Source: an uncultured Verrucomicrobiales bacterium (GTDB lineage Bacteria; Verrucomicrobiota; Verrucomicrobiia; Verrucomicrobiales; Akkermansiaceae). Taken from it: 43,734 bases of DNA. The position numbers and the translations under genes are program-made. The DNA is taken from the NCBI GenBank assembly GCA_937885815.1, contig CALABM010000234.1, positions 1-43,734 on the forward strand. Direction: 5' to 3'. Every line of letters begins with the position of its first letter. The first letter of the stretch is position 1. This document shows positions 6,875 through 14,523 of this stretch, one piece after another. The notes under the pieces were generated by a model. That model worked only from the letters and a program-made list of their open reading frames with translations. It was not told the DNA's origin and made no database searches.

Positions 6875-8011
6875 GTGAAGAAGGAAACCGGCAAGCGCTT
6901 GTCATTCGGACAGATACTTCGAAATCGAAGAATTATTAAGGGATATTCGTTGCGGAAGTTAAGTTCGATGTTGGGTGGGATTGTTTCGCACGAAATGCTA
7001 TCTCGTTATGAAAATGACGCAGCAGAACCACGTGCGGAAGTTAAAGAAAAGTTGTGTGCTATGCTGGAAATTAATGAGAACGAGACATATAGAGCTTTGG
7101 TAACCCCACCGGACGTTAAATTTCGACGTAGCAGATGGGGTATCTCGCAAAAGGATATAGAAGCAGCTCAGTTGCTTGCTCTTGAACTCTGCAATCACTA
7201 CCTCTCGCTGGAAAATGTTTTGGGAGACAGAATAGAATGGAAAAATCCTTTTTCAGTAAGTGAGTGTAAAAAGTTGTTACGAAGAACAAAGAATGTTCAA
7301 GATAGAGCGTCTGCGCTCGAAGAAATAGCCGAGGAGCTTCGTAAACGATGGAACTTAGGTGGTGGCCCGATTCCTTCTCTAAGCTCGTTATTGGAACAAA
7401 AAGGGATTTTAGTGTGTGAAGTTCCGTTTAATAGTAATAGAATAGATGGATTTTCTTTCTTTTACGAAGGCAGGCCTTTCATTTGCGTAGCGGATTGGTT
7501 AAATAAAAATCCTGTTCGCAAAAGAATGACTTTGGCTCATGAATTGGGACATATATTATTCCCGGACATGGACAAAGATGAACCATCAGACAAAGAGCAC
7601 TGCATTATGCGCTTTGCCGGGGCTTTTTTAATACCTCGCCCGGCGGTGATTGATGCGCTTGGTTCATCTATGAGAAAAGAGTTGCCTCTGTATGAACTTT
7701 TGGGGGTGAAACATTATTATGGCATCAGTATTGTAGGCATCATGGCTCGTGCAATGCAATTGCATATCATTGACTGGGAACAATATTGCAGCTTCAACAC
7801 GAGGTTTTACAGGCAATTCTACGCCCATTCACCGGAGGAACAGCAACTTGACCTTGAACCGGGGGTGCCTTATGTTGTCCCTGACGTCTCATTGAGGCCA
7901 ACATTGCTTGTAAATCGAATTTTGTCAACCGGCAAGCTGAATCTTCCTGATGGATTGCAATATTCAGAAGTTCAAGAAATTGAGAATATTTCGCAAGACC
8001 TTTTGAAGTAG
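6875..8011 (+). CDS. XRE-family regulator fused to ImmA/IrrE metallopeptidase
   Basis: A 378-residue two-domain protein. Residues 10-65 form an XRE helix-turn-helix (FGQILRNRRIIKGYSLRKL, then SHEMLSRYEN). The C-terminal half is an ImmA/IrrE peptidase with the zinc motif LAHELGH (HExxH at 222-226) and a downstream region with CIMRFAGAFLIP, the usual follow-up to the zinc motif. Family members control mobile elements and damage responses by proteolysis of a repressor; having repressor and protease in one chain suggests self-regulated switching, which is inference. The GTG start at 6875 is needed for a complete helix-turn-helix; the next ATG would remove half of it. An inverted-repeat operator abuts the start. 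Base composition is clearly AT-richer than carA-purA, suggesting acquisition by transfer. Confidence 0.85.
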   Translation: MKKETGKRLSFGQILRNRRIIKGYSLRKLSSMLGGIVSHEMLSRYENDAAEPRAEVKEKLCAMLEINENETYRALVTPPDVKFRRSRWGISQKDIEAAQLLALELCNHYLSLENVLGDRIEWKNPFSVSECKKLLRRTKNVQDRASALEEIAEELRKRWNLGGGPIPSLSSLLEQKGILVCEVPFNSNRIDGFSFFYEGRPFICVADWLNKNPVRKRMTLAHELGHILFPDMDKDEPSDKEHCIMRFAGAFLIPRPAVIDALGSSMRKELPLYELLGVKHYYGISIVGIMARAMQLHIIDWEQYCSFNTRFYRQFYAHSPEEQQLDLEPGVPYVVPDVSLRPTLLVNRILSTGKLNLPDGLQYSEVQEIENISQDLLK

Positions 8012-8046
8012 CACCAGAAACAACAATATGGAGTAAAATTAAATTT

Positions 8047-8088
8047 ACGGTTGACAAAAATGAGCAGAGCGTGTATTTTGTCAACCGT
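8047..8088 (+). promoter_or_regulatory. Promoter plus inverted-repeat operator of the ankyrin gene
   Basis: A perfect 13-bp inverted repeat, ACGGTTGACAAAA (8047-8059) and TTTTGTCAACCGT (8076-8088), encloses 16 nt. TTGACA (8051-8056) and TATTTT (8074-8079), 17 nt apart, form the promoter; the ATG follows at 8090. It shares GTTGACA...TGTCAAC half-sites at nearly the same distance (22 versus 23 nt) with the element before the XRE-ImmA gene, so both are probably bound by that regulator. Confidence 0.65.
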
Positions 8089-8089
8089 C

Positions 8090-9016
8090 ATGAGTACCAT
8101 TAAAATCGCAGACACGCTTACTCGAAATAACTGGGATGAGACACCTTTGCACGAAGCGGCAAAAGCAGGAGATGTTGAGCTGTGCCAAGCCTATCTTGAA
8201 GCCGGAGCCGCTGTTGATGCGTTGGATTATCGGGATCGCACACCGCTATTTCTCGCGGCAGAGGAAGGAAATGAGCAATGTGTGAAGCTTCTTTTGAGTT
8301 ATAACGCGAATGCCGATTTGTGTGAGTATAAAAGTAAAGAGACGCCTCTTCATGTAGCTGCGGCATGGGGGTATGCCGAAATATGCGAGCTTTTACTGAC
8401 TGCCGGCGCAAACACCGAGTGTAGAGATGAAAAAGGAAAAAACCCGTTGCACAAAGCGGTTACAAGCAAAGCGGAGAGTGTCTGTATGGCATTGCTGAAA
8501 CACGGAGCTGACATCAACGCCAAGGATTGCGATGGCGACACCCCGCTGCATGTAGTTGCCACTCAGGATAACCTGAAGAAAATGGCGATTTTCCTGACAG
8601 AATACGGAGCTTCTGTCTATGCTCAGAACAATGAAGGGGAAACACCGTTGTATAAAGCAGTGCATGTTCACAGAAACTGTTCCATGGCGGAAGCTCTCCT
8701 TTCTGCCGGAGCTGAGGTAAATGTCCGAAATCGCATGAGGGAAACGCCTTTACACTACGCTGCCGGAAGCGATACCCCGGGCTTGGTTGATTTGCTGCTC
8801 AAAGCCGGAGCTGATGCCAATGCCGTCAATCGTAGCGGCGAAACTCCCTTGTATATAGCAGCAAAATTGGGATGGCATGACAATGTTATGTGTTTATTGA
8901 ATGGCGGGGCTTCTCCGGATATTCAGAACTGTCACGGAGACACTCCGCTGGATATTGCAAATGAATGGGAAAACCCGGAATGTGTGACCATTCTTTCTGA
9001 GTTTAGTTCGATGTGA
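8090..9016 (+). CDS. Ankyrin-repeat protein
   Basis: A 308-residue protein made almost wholly of about nine ankyrin repeats, each with the TPLHxAA...LLxxGA pattern (for example ETPLHEAAKAG, RTPLFLAAEEG, ETPLHVAAAWG, DTPLHVVATQ, ETPLHYAAGSD, ETPLYIAAKLG). No signal peptide or membrane segment is visible, so it is probably cytoplasmic. Ankyrin stacks bind other proteins; no catalytic domain is present. The start at 8090 is preferred over a TTG at 8051, which lies inside the -35 box and would extend through the operator. It follows the XRE-ImmA gene by 78 nt and carries a matching operator, which suggests a regulator-effector pair. The partner is unknown. Confidence 0.88.
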   Translation: MSTIKIADTLTRNNWDETPLHEAAKAGDVELCQAYLEAGAAVDALDYRDRTPLFLAAEEGNEQCVKLLLSYNANADLCEYKSKETPLHVAAAWGYAEICELLLTAGANTECRDEKGKNPLHKAVTSKAESVCMALLKHGADINAKDCDGDTPLHVVATQDNLKKMAIFLTEYGASVYAQNNEGETPLYKAVHVHRNCSMAEALLSAGAEVNVRNRMRETPLHYAAGSDTPGLVDLLLKAGADANAVNRSGETPLYIAAKLGWHDNVMCLLNGGASPDIQNCHGDTPLDIANEWENPECVTILSEFSSM

Positions 9017-9241
9017 GGTACCTGTTCCTGAAACTGCGTCAAATTTACTTCCTGAGACTGCAAAGTAAACACAAAACGGGTCATTCCTACTAGCAGCAGA
9101 TTTGAAACAGACCCCCAGTTTACTGCAACGGTCAAAATATTATTGACTTAATTTCAAAATCATATATATTAGAACTATGGATAAACATTGCGATAGCCAA
9201 TACGATTCAATTTCTGTACCTTGTAGGAAACGGCACAGCTT

Positions 9242-9367
9242 ATGTGGTATCCTTGGGTAGGTAAGAACTATGCTTCGTCTCCGGCCCGTATCTTGGTGAT
9301 TGGCGAATCACATTATGTTCCCACCAGAGAAGATAAACCGGATATACTTGCAAAAACTCATAATTAA
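9242..9367 (+). pseudogene. Truncated gene start with an LVIGESHY motif
   Basis: An ATG at 9242 opens 41 codons reading MWYPWVGKNYASSPARILV, then IGESHYVPTRED, and stops at 9365-9367. The pattern W-W-G-x-x-Y...RILV(I/L)GESHY resembles the N-terminus of a family of uncharacterised proteins of roughly 200 residues that I associate with accessory islands; this is recall, not a search. Nothing continues the domain after the stop: the next gene starts 17 nt later in another frame. It is most simply the remnant of a gene cut when the DUF262 gene moved in. A promoter-like TTGACT-16-TATATT lies upstream (9143-9170). Confidence 0.4.
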
Positions 9368-9383
9368 CAGTAAATTAAATGTA

Positions 9384-11726
9384 ATGAATCATAATAAATT
9401 GATGAACGAAAATTCAGTGGCGAGTGTTGTTTCGCCGCGAGCACTGGCGAATACCAAGGAAATCGATATTCCGGATGTACAACGCGGCTTGGTGTGGAAC
9501 CCGACACAGATTGCCGATCTGTGGAAGTCGATTTTCGAGGGCTACCCCATAGGGGCATTGACCGTATATAGACAGGAGGATAAATGGCAGTTGATTGACG
9601 GCCAACAGCGCTGGCATGCTATCAAGTTGGGCTTGCACCCCGATGAAGAGCAAGAAGCCATGACCATCCTGTGGACAGTATGGGAAAAACAGGATAAATG
9701 GGAGTTTAAGCATCTGATGGTCAGCACGCGCAGACACCCCTGGGGCTTCGTCTGGAATGAAACCGATGACCATTTGGAACGATTGCCTCACCCCAAAATG
9801 ATAGAGGCTTGGGATAATATGCTGCCGAATGAACAGAGAAAAGATTCCTTTGAACTTCCGACTCTGAAAAAAGCTCAAGACTACTTAAAAGATAACAGCA
9901 CACACAAATGGATTCCGCTGCATGAGCTTTTGTCTGAGGGGGACACACCCGGTGATTCAGATGTTCAGACTATTCGTAGTTCCGCTCAGGTTGTCACATG
10001 GCGAGAACGCGTTGAAAGTCCTTTTATTCCTTTGATTCACTTTAATTTACAGGAAAAAGTCAAAGATTTACAGGAAAATGTCAAAGTAGACCGAAACCAA
10101 GAGAATGTCAAAGCAGCCCGAAACCGGATTCATGAACTCTTTACCCGAATAAACAAGGGAGGAACTCAAATATCAGCAGTTGACTACACCTACTCAACCC
10201 TTTGCTCGTATCTGGGCAAGACGTTTAAGGACGACATCAATAAAATAGCTGAAAATTTCATGCCGCCTAATCGCGTAGCGCGTCTCTATGCCCGCCTGAA
10301 GTATGCTGAGGAAGAGCCAACATCACGCCTACTTCACGAACCACCCCATGCTTCTCATTGGAATGGCAAAAAATATGATGCCAAAATTGCCGAGGACATT
10401 GCAGATGCTCAGTTACTATATTCATCTGCCGATATACCGCAGACTGTTTATCTGCAATCCCGTGGCGATGAATGGCTCACAGTCGTTATTCGGTGCATCC
10501 GACGTTTGAAAGAAGTTTACACTAGCCGACGTTTTCCTGACATTATTCGGGAAAGCGGGCAAAAAGAGGTGAGCCTACTCTGTATGCTCCCCTATGTCGT
10601 CTGTCGTGACCCAAGTTACCACGCCAAGTTTTGCGAGCGCTTTGACGAGGCATTGAAAAATGCAAAGCCCAAAAGTTTGATAGAGATGTTAGCCATTGGT
10701 GTAGCATATGCTGCGTGTTATTCGATTGAGACGGGTATGTATCCTGTTTCCACACCGAAAACACCGACCATCATGCGCGAATACCCCTATGAAGATGAAT
10801 GGCTGCATGTTTTATGCAATCCGGACAATGAACCCTTGTTGCATTTCCTGCAAAAGACATATATGAACAAGATGCTGAAGGAGGCGTGCGGTTTTTACCC
10901 GCACGAAACAGCGACATGGGGAGAAGCCATGAACCGCCCGTGGGATATAGACCACATTGTGCCGCAGTCCCGGTGGTGGCTGTTGCAACGGGAAGAGGAA
11001 CTGAAGTTCAGGGAATCACTGCCAAACAAGCAGATACTCTATTACCGGAGCAACAGAAAAAAGCAGGACGCTTATATCGGAGTACCAGCAGAAGATAGTA
11101 AATCTCCGGAAAATGATTTCTGCTATCCCGATAATTGCGGCTGGAACAGGGCAAAAGTCTTTGAGGAACGCCCCGGTCGCCTGACCACCCAAAAGGAAAA
11201 CAAGTACAAAAAACAATACAATGAATCACTGCAAGCCTATAAAAAAGTGGTAAACTCTCGTTTCTCTGCCATGGTTGAGCGGCTATTTAAAGAATTGCCA
11301 CTGGAAGAATTGATTCAGGCGATTAATGCCTTACCTGAGTCTGCACCTTGCTGTTTGCAGCTCCCCATTAAATTATGGAGTTACCTTAAAGAAAGAAAAG
11401 ATTTGACGTGGTGCTCTGTCCGCCACGACCAATCAAAACAACAAATCATTGAGACTAAAGATTTCTACCATTCTCTCTGCGATTGGCTCGCAGTCGGCAA
11501 AGAAGAGAACCATGCTTTCTCATGCGTCTGCTGGCACCTGACAGATGCGGAAAACCTGCACGTAGAAACCGGCAACCGGCGGCTCCCGGATCAAACAGCA
11601 TCGGAATGGCGCAACGGCGCATCCCCGGATGCCCCCCGGAACGATTGGTGGGTTGAGGCATCGTTCAGCCCAATCACCTCAGAACAAATAGAGCAAAAAC
11701 TTAACGATATCTGCGCAAAAAAATGA
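9384..11726 (+). CDS. DUF262/HNH protein, predicted type IV (GmrSD/SspE-like) restriction nuclease
   Basis: A 780-residue protein. The N-terminal DUF262 domain has IPDVQRGLVWNPTQIADLW and LIDGQQRWHAIKLG; the QRxxVW and DGQQR motifs belong to the nucleotide-binding ParB-like fold. In the middle, IHELFTRINKGGTQIS is the DUF262 (F)xRINxGG motif. Further on, PWDIDHIVPQS and KQILYYRSNRKKQ form an HNH-type nuclease site related to DUF1524. Proteins of this architecture cut phage DNA with modified bases or phosphorothioates; which modification is recognised here is unknown. A 27-nt in-frame tandem repeat sits just before the RINKGG motif. Start could be 9384 or 9402; neither has a Shine-Dalgarno. 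Two terminator-like hairpins follow. Confidence 0.8.
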   Translation: MNHNKLMNENSVASVVSPRALANTKEIDIPDVQRGLVWNPTQIADLWKSIFEGYPIGALTVYRQEDKWQLIDGQQRWHAIKLGLHPDEEQEAMTILWTVWEKQDKWEFKHLMVSTRRHPWGFVWNETDDHLERLPHPKMIEAWDNMLPNEQRKDSFELPTLKKAQDYLKDNSTHKWIPLHELLSEGDTPGDSDVQTIRSSAQVVTWRERVESPFIPLIHFNLQEKVKDLQENVKVDRNQENVKAARNRIHELFTRINKGGTQISAVDYTYSTLCSYLGKTFKDDINKIAENFMPPNRVARLYARLKYAEEEPTSRLLHEPPHASHWNGKKYDAKIAEDIADAQLLYSSADIPQTVYLQSRGDEWLTVVIRCIRRLKEVYTSRRFPDIIRESGQKEVSLLCMLPYVVCRDPSYHAKFCERFDEALKNAKPKSLIEMLAIGVAYAACYSIETGMYPVSTPKTPTIMREYPYEDEWLHVLCNPDNEPLLHFLQKTYMNKMLKEACGFYPHETATWGEAMNRPWDIDHIVPQSRWWLLQREEELKFRESLPNKQILYYRSNRKKQDAYIGVPAEDSKSPENDFCYPDNCGWNRAKVFEERPGRLTTQKENKYKKQYNESLQAYKKVVNSRFSAMVERLFKELPLEELIQAINALPESAPCCLQLPIKLWSYLKERKDLTWCSVRHDQSKQQIIETKDFYHSLCDWLAVGKEENHAFSCVCWHLTDAENLHVETGNRRLPDQTASEWRNGASPDAPRNDWWVEASFSPITSEQIEQKLNDICAKK
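10072..10125 (+). repeat. 27-nt in-frame tandem repeat inside the DUF262-HNH gene
   Basis: Unit one (10072-10098) and unit two (10099-10125) differ at 4 of 27 positions and encode QENVKVDRN then QENVKAARN. A shorter related copy (10051-10065, QEKVKD) precedes them. Because the unit is a multiple of three, copy-number change would lengthen or shorten a linker without breaking the frame. Confidence 0.8.
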
Positions 11727-11734
11727 AAAAAGAG

Positions 11735-11780
11735 CCATAAGGGCCCATCGCAGCCCCTCTTGGCGTTTTATTATTTTGTG
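11735..11780 (+). terminator. Terminator-like hairpin after the DUF262-HNH gene
   Basis: CCATAAGGG pairs imperfectly with CCCTCTTGG, followed by the T-rich tract TTTTATTATTTT. It lies within 10-50 nt of the stop codon. Confidence 0.5.
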
Positions 11781-11817
11781 TTCGCATCCTTGGTGACGCC
11801 CCTTCTCAAAGGGTACT

Positions 11818-11851
11818 AAAAACCTGCCTCCTCTTTGGATGTAGGTTTTTT
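11818..11851 (+). terminator. Hairpin with T-run just upstream of pnuC, possible attenuator
   Basis: AACCTGC (11821-11827) pairs with GTAGGTT (11841-11847, one G-T pair) and runs into TTTTTT. It ends 35 nt before the pnuC start and about 125 nt after the DUF262 stop. It may be a second terminator of that gene or a leader attenuator of pnuC-nadR. The sequence before it, AGGGTACTAA, recurs as AGGGTACCAA before the hairpin at 13828. Confidence 0.55.
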
Positions 11852-11886
11852 CTTTATCATATCTTCCACCTACCTCTCCTCACATT

Positions 11887-12564
11887 ATGCCCCACACCTA
11901 TGGAATAAAAGACATGCTGACTCACTGGCGATTGTCAGAGCTTATTTGGCTGGGTTTCGCAACCTTGTCGGTTCTGATTGTTTCCCTTTCGCTGGGCGAC
12001 AGCCCCCTTGGCATTGCATCTGCATTATCAGGAATCATCTGTGTTGTGCTCACAGCAAAAGGAAAACTCGCGGCCTACTACTTCGGCATCATAAACTGTG
12101 TTCTTTACAGCAGCGTCTCCTACAACCAAACGCTATACGGCGAAACCATATTAAATCTGGCATATTATCTGCCGCTCCAATTTATCGGTTTCCGCATTTG
12201 GCAGCGCAACATGGACACAGCGCAATCCGTTGTAAAACCTATACGGCTCAGCAACATTCTGCGGCTTTACCTGCTGGGCGCAATCATTGTGTGCACCTTC
12301 GGGCTTGGATGGGTACTCAACCTGTTCGGAGACGAAATTCCCTATGTGGACGCCTTCACCACAGTTGCATCCGTACTGGCCATGACGCTATCCGCTCGCC
12401 GCAACGCAGAGCAATGGTATCTCTGGATCAGCATCAATGTGTTTTCCATCTACATGTGGATTGAAAGATTCCAGACCAACGGAGAGAACATAGCCACTCT
12501 GTTGATGTGGATTACATACTTCTTCAACTCTCTATACGGTCTTTACAAATGGACACGCAAATGA
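11887..12564 (+). CDS. pnuC: Nicotinamide riboside transporter PnuC
   Basis: A 225-residue membrane protein with about seven hydrophobic segments and the PnuC pattern: YYFGIINCVLYSSVSYNQTLYGE, then LNLAYYLPLQFIGFRIWQRN, and near the end TLLMWITYFFNSLYGLYKW. PnuC imports nicotinamide riboside by facilitated diffusion; trapping needs phosphorylation inside the cell. The next gene, nadR, overlaps by 4 nt and supplies that kinase. The start could also be the internal ATG at 11917. The sequence before the start is rich in CCTC and has no Shine-Dalgarno. Its place between two restriction genes is unusual for a housekeeping transporter. Confidence 0.88.
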   Translation: MPHTYGIKDMLTHWRLSELIWLGFATLSVLIVSLSLGDSPLGIASALSGIICVVLTAKGKLAAYYFGIINCVLYSSVSYNQTLYGETILNLAYYLPLQFIGFRIWQRNMDTAQSVVKPIRLSNILRLYLLGAIIVCTFGLGWVLNLFGDEIPYVDAFTTVASVLAMTLSARRNAEQWYLWISINVFSIYMWIERFQTNGENIATLLMWITYFFNSLYGLYKWTRK

Positions 12565-13562
12565 AAACTTTTATGTACGATGTCGGCATGTTCGGCACAT
12601 GTGCCAATCCGCTACACCAAGGGCACGTGTCCACCATTATCAAAGCTGCCAGCGAATGTAGAGAACTGTATATTGTTCTCAGCTACAGTAAAAAACGCAA
12701 TGAAATCGATTACCGACTGCGCCATCAGTGGCTTGCTCAAACAGTGCAGCACTTGCCGCACGTTCATATCATCGACCTGGAAGATGATGCCCCAAGCAAG
12801 GAAGAATACACCGAAACCCATTGGCAACAAGGCGCAGAAGAAATCAAACAACGCATCGGCAAGCCTATTGACGTCATCTATTGCGGTTCAGACTACTGCT
12901 CTGACACCCCCTCCCCTTATCAGCGCCACTATCCCAACGCGCAGATTGTCTATACAGACCGCTCTCTGATACCCGTATCATCTTCTGACATTCGTCAAAA
13001 TCCTCTGAAAAACTGGAATTATATAGCTAAAGCGGCACGCCCTCACTTTGTAAAGACAATCCTCATCATCGGGCATGAATCTACGGGCAAATCTACGCTT
13101 ACCCAAAATCTGGCAGCACTGTATAATACAGAGTTCGTTTCAGAGTATGGACGCGACGTATGTGAAAAATGCGGCGGTACAGAGTACATGGTAAAAGCGG
13201 ACTATGAGGAAATCATTAGCGCGCATCGCACAAAAATCCGGGAGGCTCGCTGCAAGGCGAATCGCTACCTTTTCATTGATACAGACGCGCTCACAACCTA
13301 TTGGTACGCACAGTTGGGAGAAATAGACTTACCCCGCCCCACTCGTGACGATTTCGACCTTGTTTTGTTCATGGACGCTAATGTCCCCTTCATTCAAGAT
13401 GGCTTGCGGTCAAATGAAAACAATACAGACATCGCCCGAATATCCGTCTCTGATACCCTGAAACAATTTTATCTCTCAGCCGGATACTCATTCCGCATCA
13501 TCAACGGCTCAACGCATGCTGAACGTCTCAAGCAAGCAATACAATATATAGAAGCGGAGTGA
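12561..13562 (+). CDS. nadR: NadR-type NMN adenylyltransferase / ribosylnicotinamide kinase
   Basis: A 333-residue bifunctional enzyme. The N-terminal nucleotidyltransferase domain has GMFGTCANPLHQGH (9-22) and VSSSDIRQNP (139-148), the ATP-binding motifs of NMN adenylyltransferase. The C-terminal kinase has a P-loop GHESTGKST (171-179), followed by SEYGRD and FIDTDALTTYWYA, typical of ribosylnicotinamide kinase. Together these convert imported nicotinamide riboside to NMN and then NAD. The DNA-binding domain of enterobacterial NadR is absent, so it should not be a repressor. The ATG at 12561 gives a 4-nt overlap with pnuC; an in-frame ATG at 12549 is possible. Confidence 0.88.
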   Translation: MKTFMYDVGMFGTCANPLHQGHVSTIIKAASECRELYIVLSYSKKRNEIDYRLRHQWLAQTVQHLPHVHIIDLEDDAPSKEEYTETHWQQGAEEIKQRIGKPIDVIYCGSDYCSDTPSPYQRHYPNAQIVYTDRSLIPVSSSDIRQNPLKNWNYIAKAARPHFVKTILIIGHESTGKSTLTQNLAALYNTEFVSEYGRDVCEKCGGTEYMVKADYEEIISAHRTKIREARCKANRYLFIDTDALTTYWYAQLGEIDLPRPTRDDFDLVLFMDANVPFIQDGLRSNENNTDIARISVSDTLKQFYLSAGYSFRIINGSTHAERLKQAIQYIEAE

Positions 13563-13961
13563 AGCGAAGAACATCGCCTCTCCCCCTCGGATATCTGGCT
13601 TCCGGATAAATATTTTCCGGGCTGTTTCAAATATGCAAGATAATAAGGAGGGAAGTGAGAGATTGTCTCCCTGACGATATAATACAGCCTCAGGCTCTGC
13701 TCATGATATGCGACAGATTCCTCCCCTAAGCGGGGGCGGTTTTCAGCACCCAATAAACATGTGAGGCAGGATCTGACAAGGAGCGAGTGCCAGATAAAAC
13801 GAAAGAAGCGCCATCTTATAGGGTACCAAGGCTGCCTTCGTTTGAAGTCAGCCTTTTGTATTTACGCCGACAGTAGTCGTCCATCCCCTCAATAACGTGC
13901 ATTTTTACACTTTATTGTTCTTTTTACAATCCAGTATGGCTATACACTTTATTATTGCGTA
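13563..13961. other. Intergenic region with possible small RNA
   Basis: About 400 nt without a credible gene. A small hairpin (CCGGA...TCCGG near 13605-13622) lies just after nadR. A perfect TATAAT at 13678-13683, with no good -35 box, could start a transcript of about 170 nt that ends at the hairpin 13828-13857. Inside it GCCTCA (13687-13692) can pair with TGAGGC (13762-13767). I recognise no known RNA family. Confidence 0.4.
13828..13857 (+). terminator. Terminator-like hairpin preceded by AGGGTACCAA
   Basis: AAGGCTG (13828-13834) pairs with CAGCCTT (13849-13855), with an inner TTC/GAA pairing, and ends in TTTT. It resembles the hairpin at 11818-11851 in both stem position and preceding sequence. 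Confidence 0.55.
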
Positions 13962-13967
13962 AGCCCC

Positions 13968-14396
13968 TCGTACGAGGAAGCGGCAGAACAATATCGCCGC
14001 TCAGCAGAAAATGGCCATGCCGGAGCACAGAACAATCTTGGGTGCTGCTATGAACACGGTATGGGCGTAGAACAGTCGTACGAAAAGGCCGTGTACTGGT
14101 ATATGTTGGCCGCTGAACAGAACTTTGCCATCGCTATGGCAAATCTTGGCAACTGCTATGAAAATGGATGGGGTGTCAAGAAATCGTACGAAGAAGCCGT
14201 AACATGGTACCGCAAGGCAGCAGAACTCGGTGACGCATCCGCCCAAAACTCCCTTGGGGTATGTTATTCCAAGGGGAAAGGTGTGGAGCGCTCACATGAA
14301 GAAGCGTTAAAGTGGTATCTCATTGCTGCGGAGCAAGGAGATGAAAACGCTCAGTTCAATCTCAAAAACTGCCGAGAAGAGTTGGAGGGCAGCTGA
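13968..14396 (+). pseudogene. Sel1-repeat protein, 5' end missing
   Basis: Four Sel1-like (TPR-related) repeats of 36 residues can be read: SYEEAAEQYRRSAENG..., SYEKAVYWYMLAAEQN..., SYEEAVTWYRKAAELG... and SHEEALKWYLIAAEQG..., with linking NLGxCYxxGxGV motifs. The first repeat lies upstream of the first ATG (14061), and the frame is closed by a TAA at 13893 with no ATG or GTG between. The normal N-terminus, including any signal peptide, is therefore gone. Either this is a 5'-truncated remnant, or translation starts at 14061 and gives a 111-residue protein with three repeats. Sel1 proteins act as protein-binding scaffolds. Confidence 0.65.
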
Positions 14397-14523
14397 TAAT
14401 TAAGTATTGCCCCCCCGATGGGGATGGAGCTTTCCCATTTTGGTAGCTTTGTCGCACAGCTGCAGCAAAACTTTTTCCCTGAAAAACAGGCACAGAACAA
14501 GGCATAATTAAACAAAAGATAGC

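Noticed and set aside
8051..8089. TTG start for the ankyrin gene
   Set aside because: This codon is the first half of the -35 box, and translation would run through the operator; the ATG at 8090 begins at the repeat domain.
9131..9147. GTCAA-7 nt-TTGAC inverted repeat, possible third site for the XRE-ImmA regulator
   Set aside because: The half-sites face the opposite way and the spacing differs from the two good operators.
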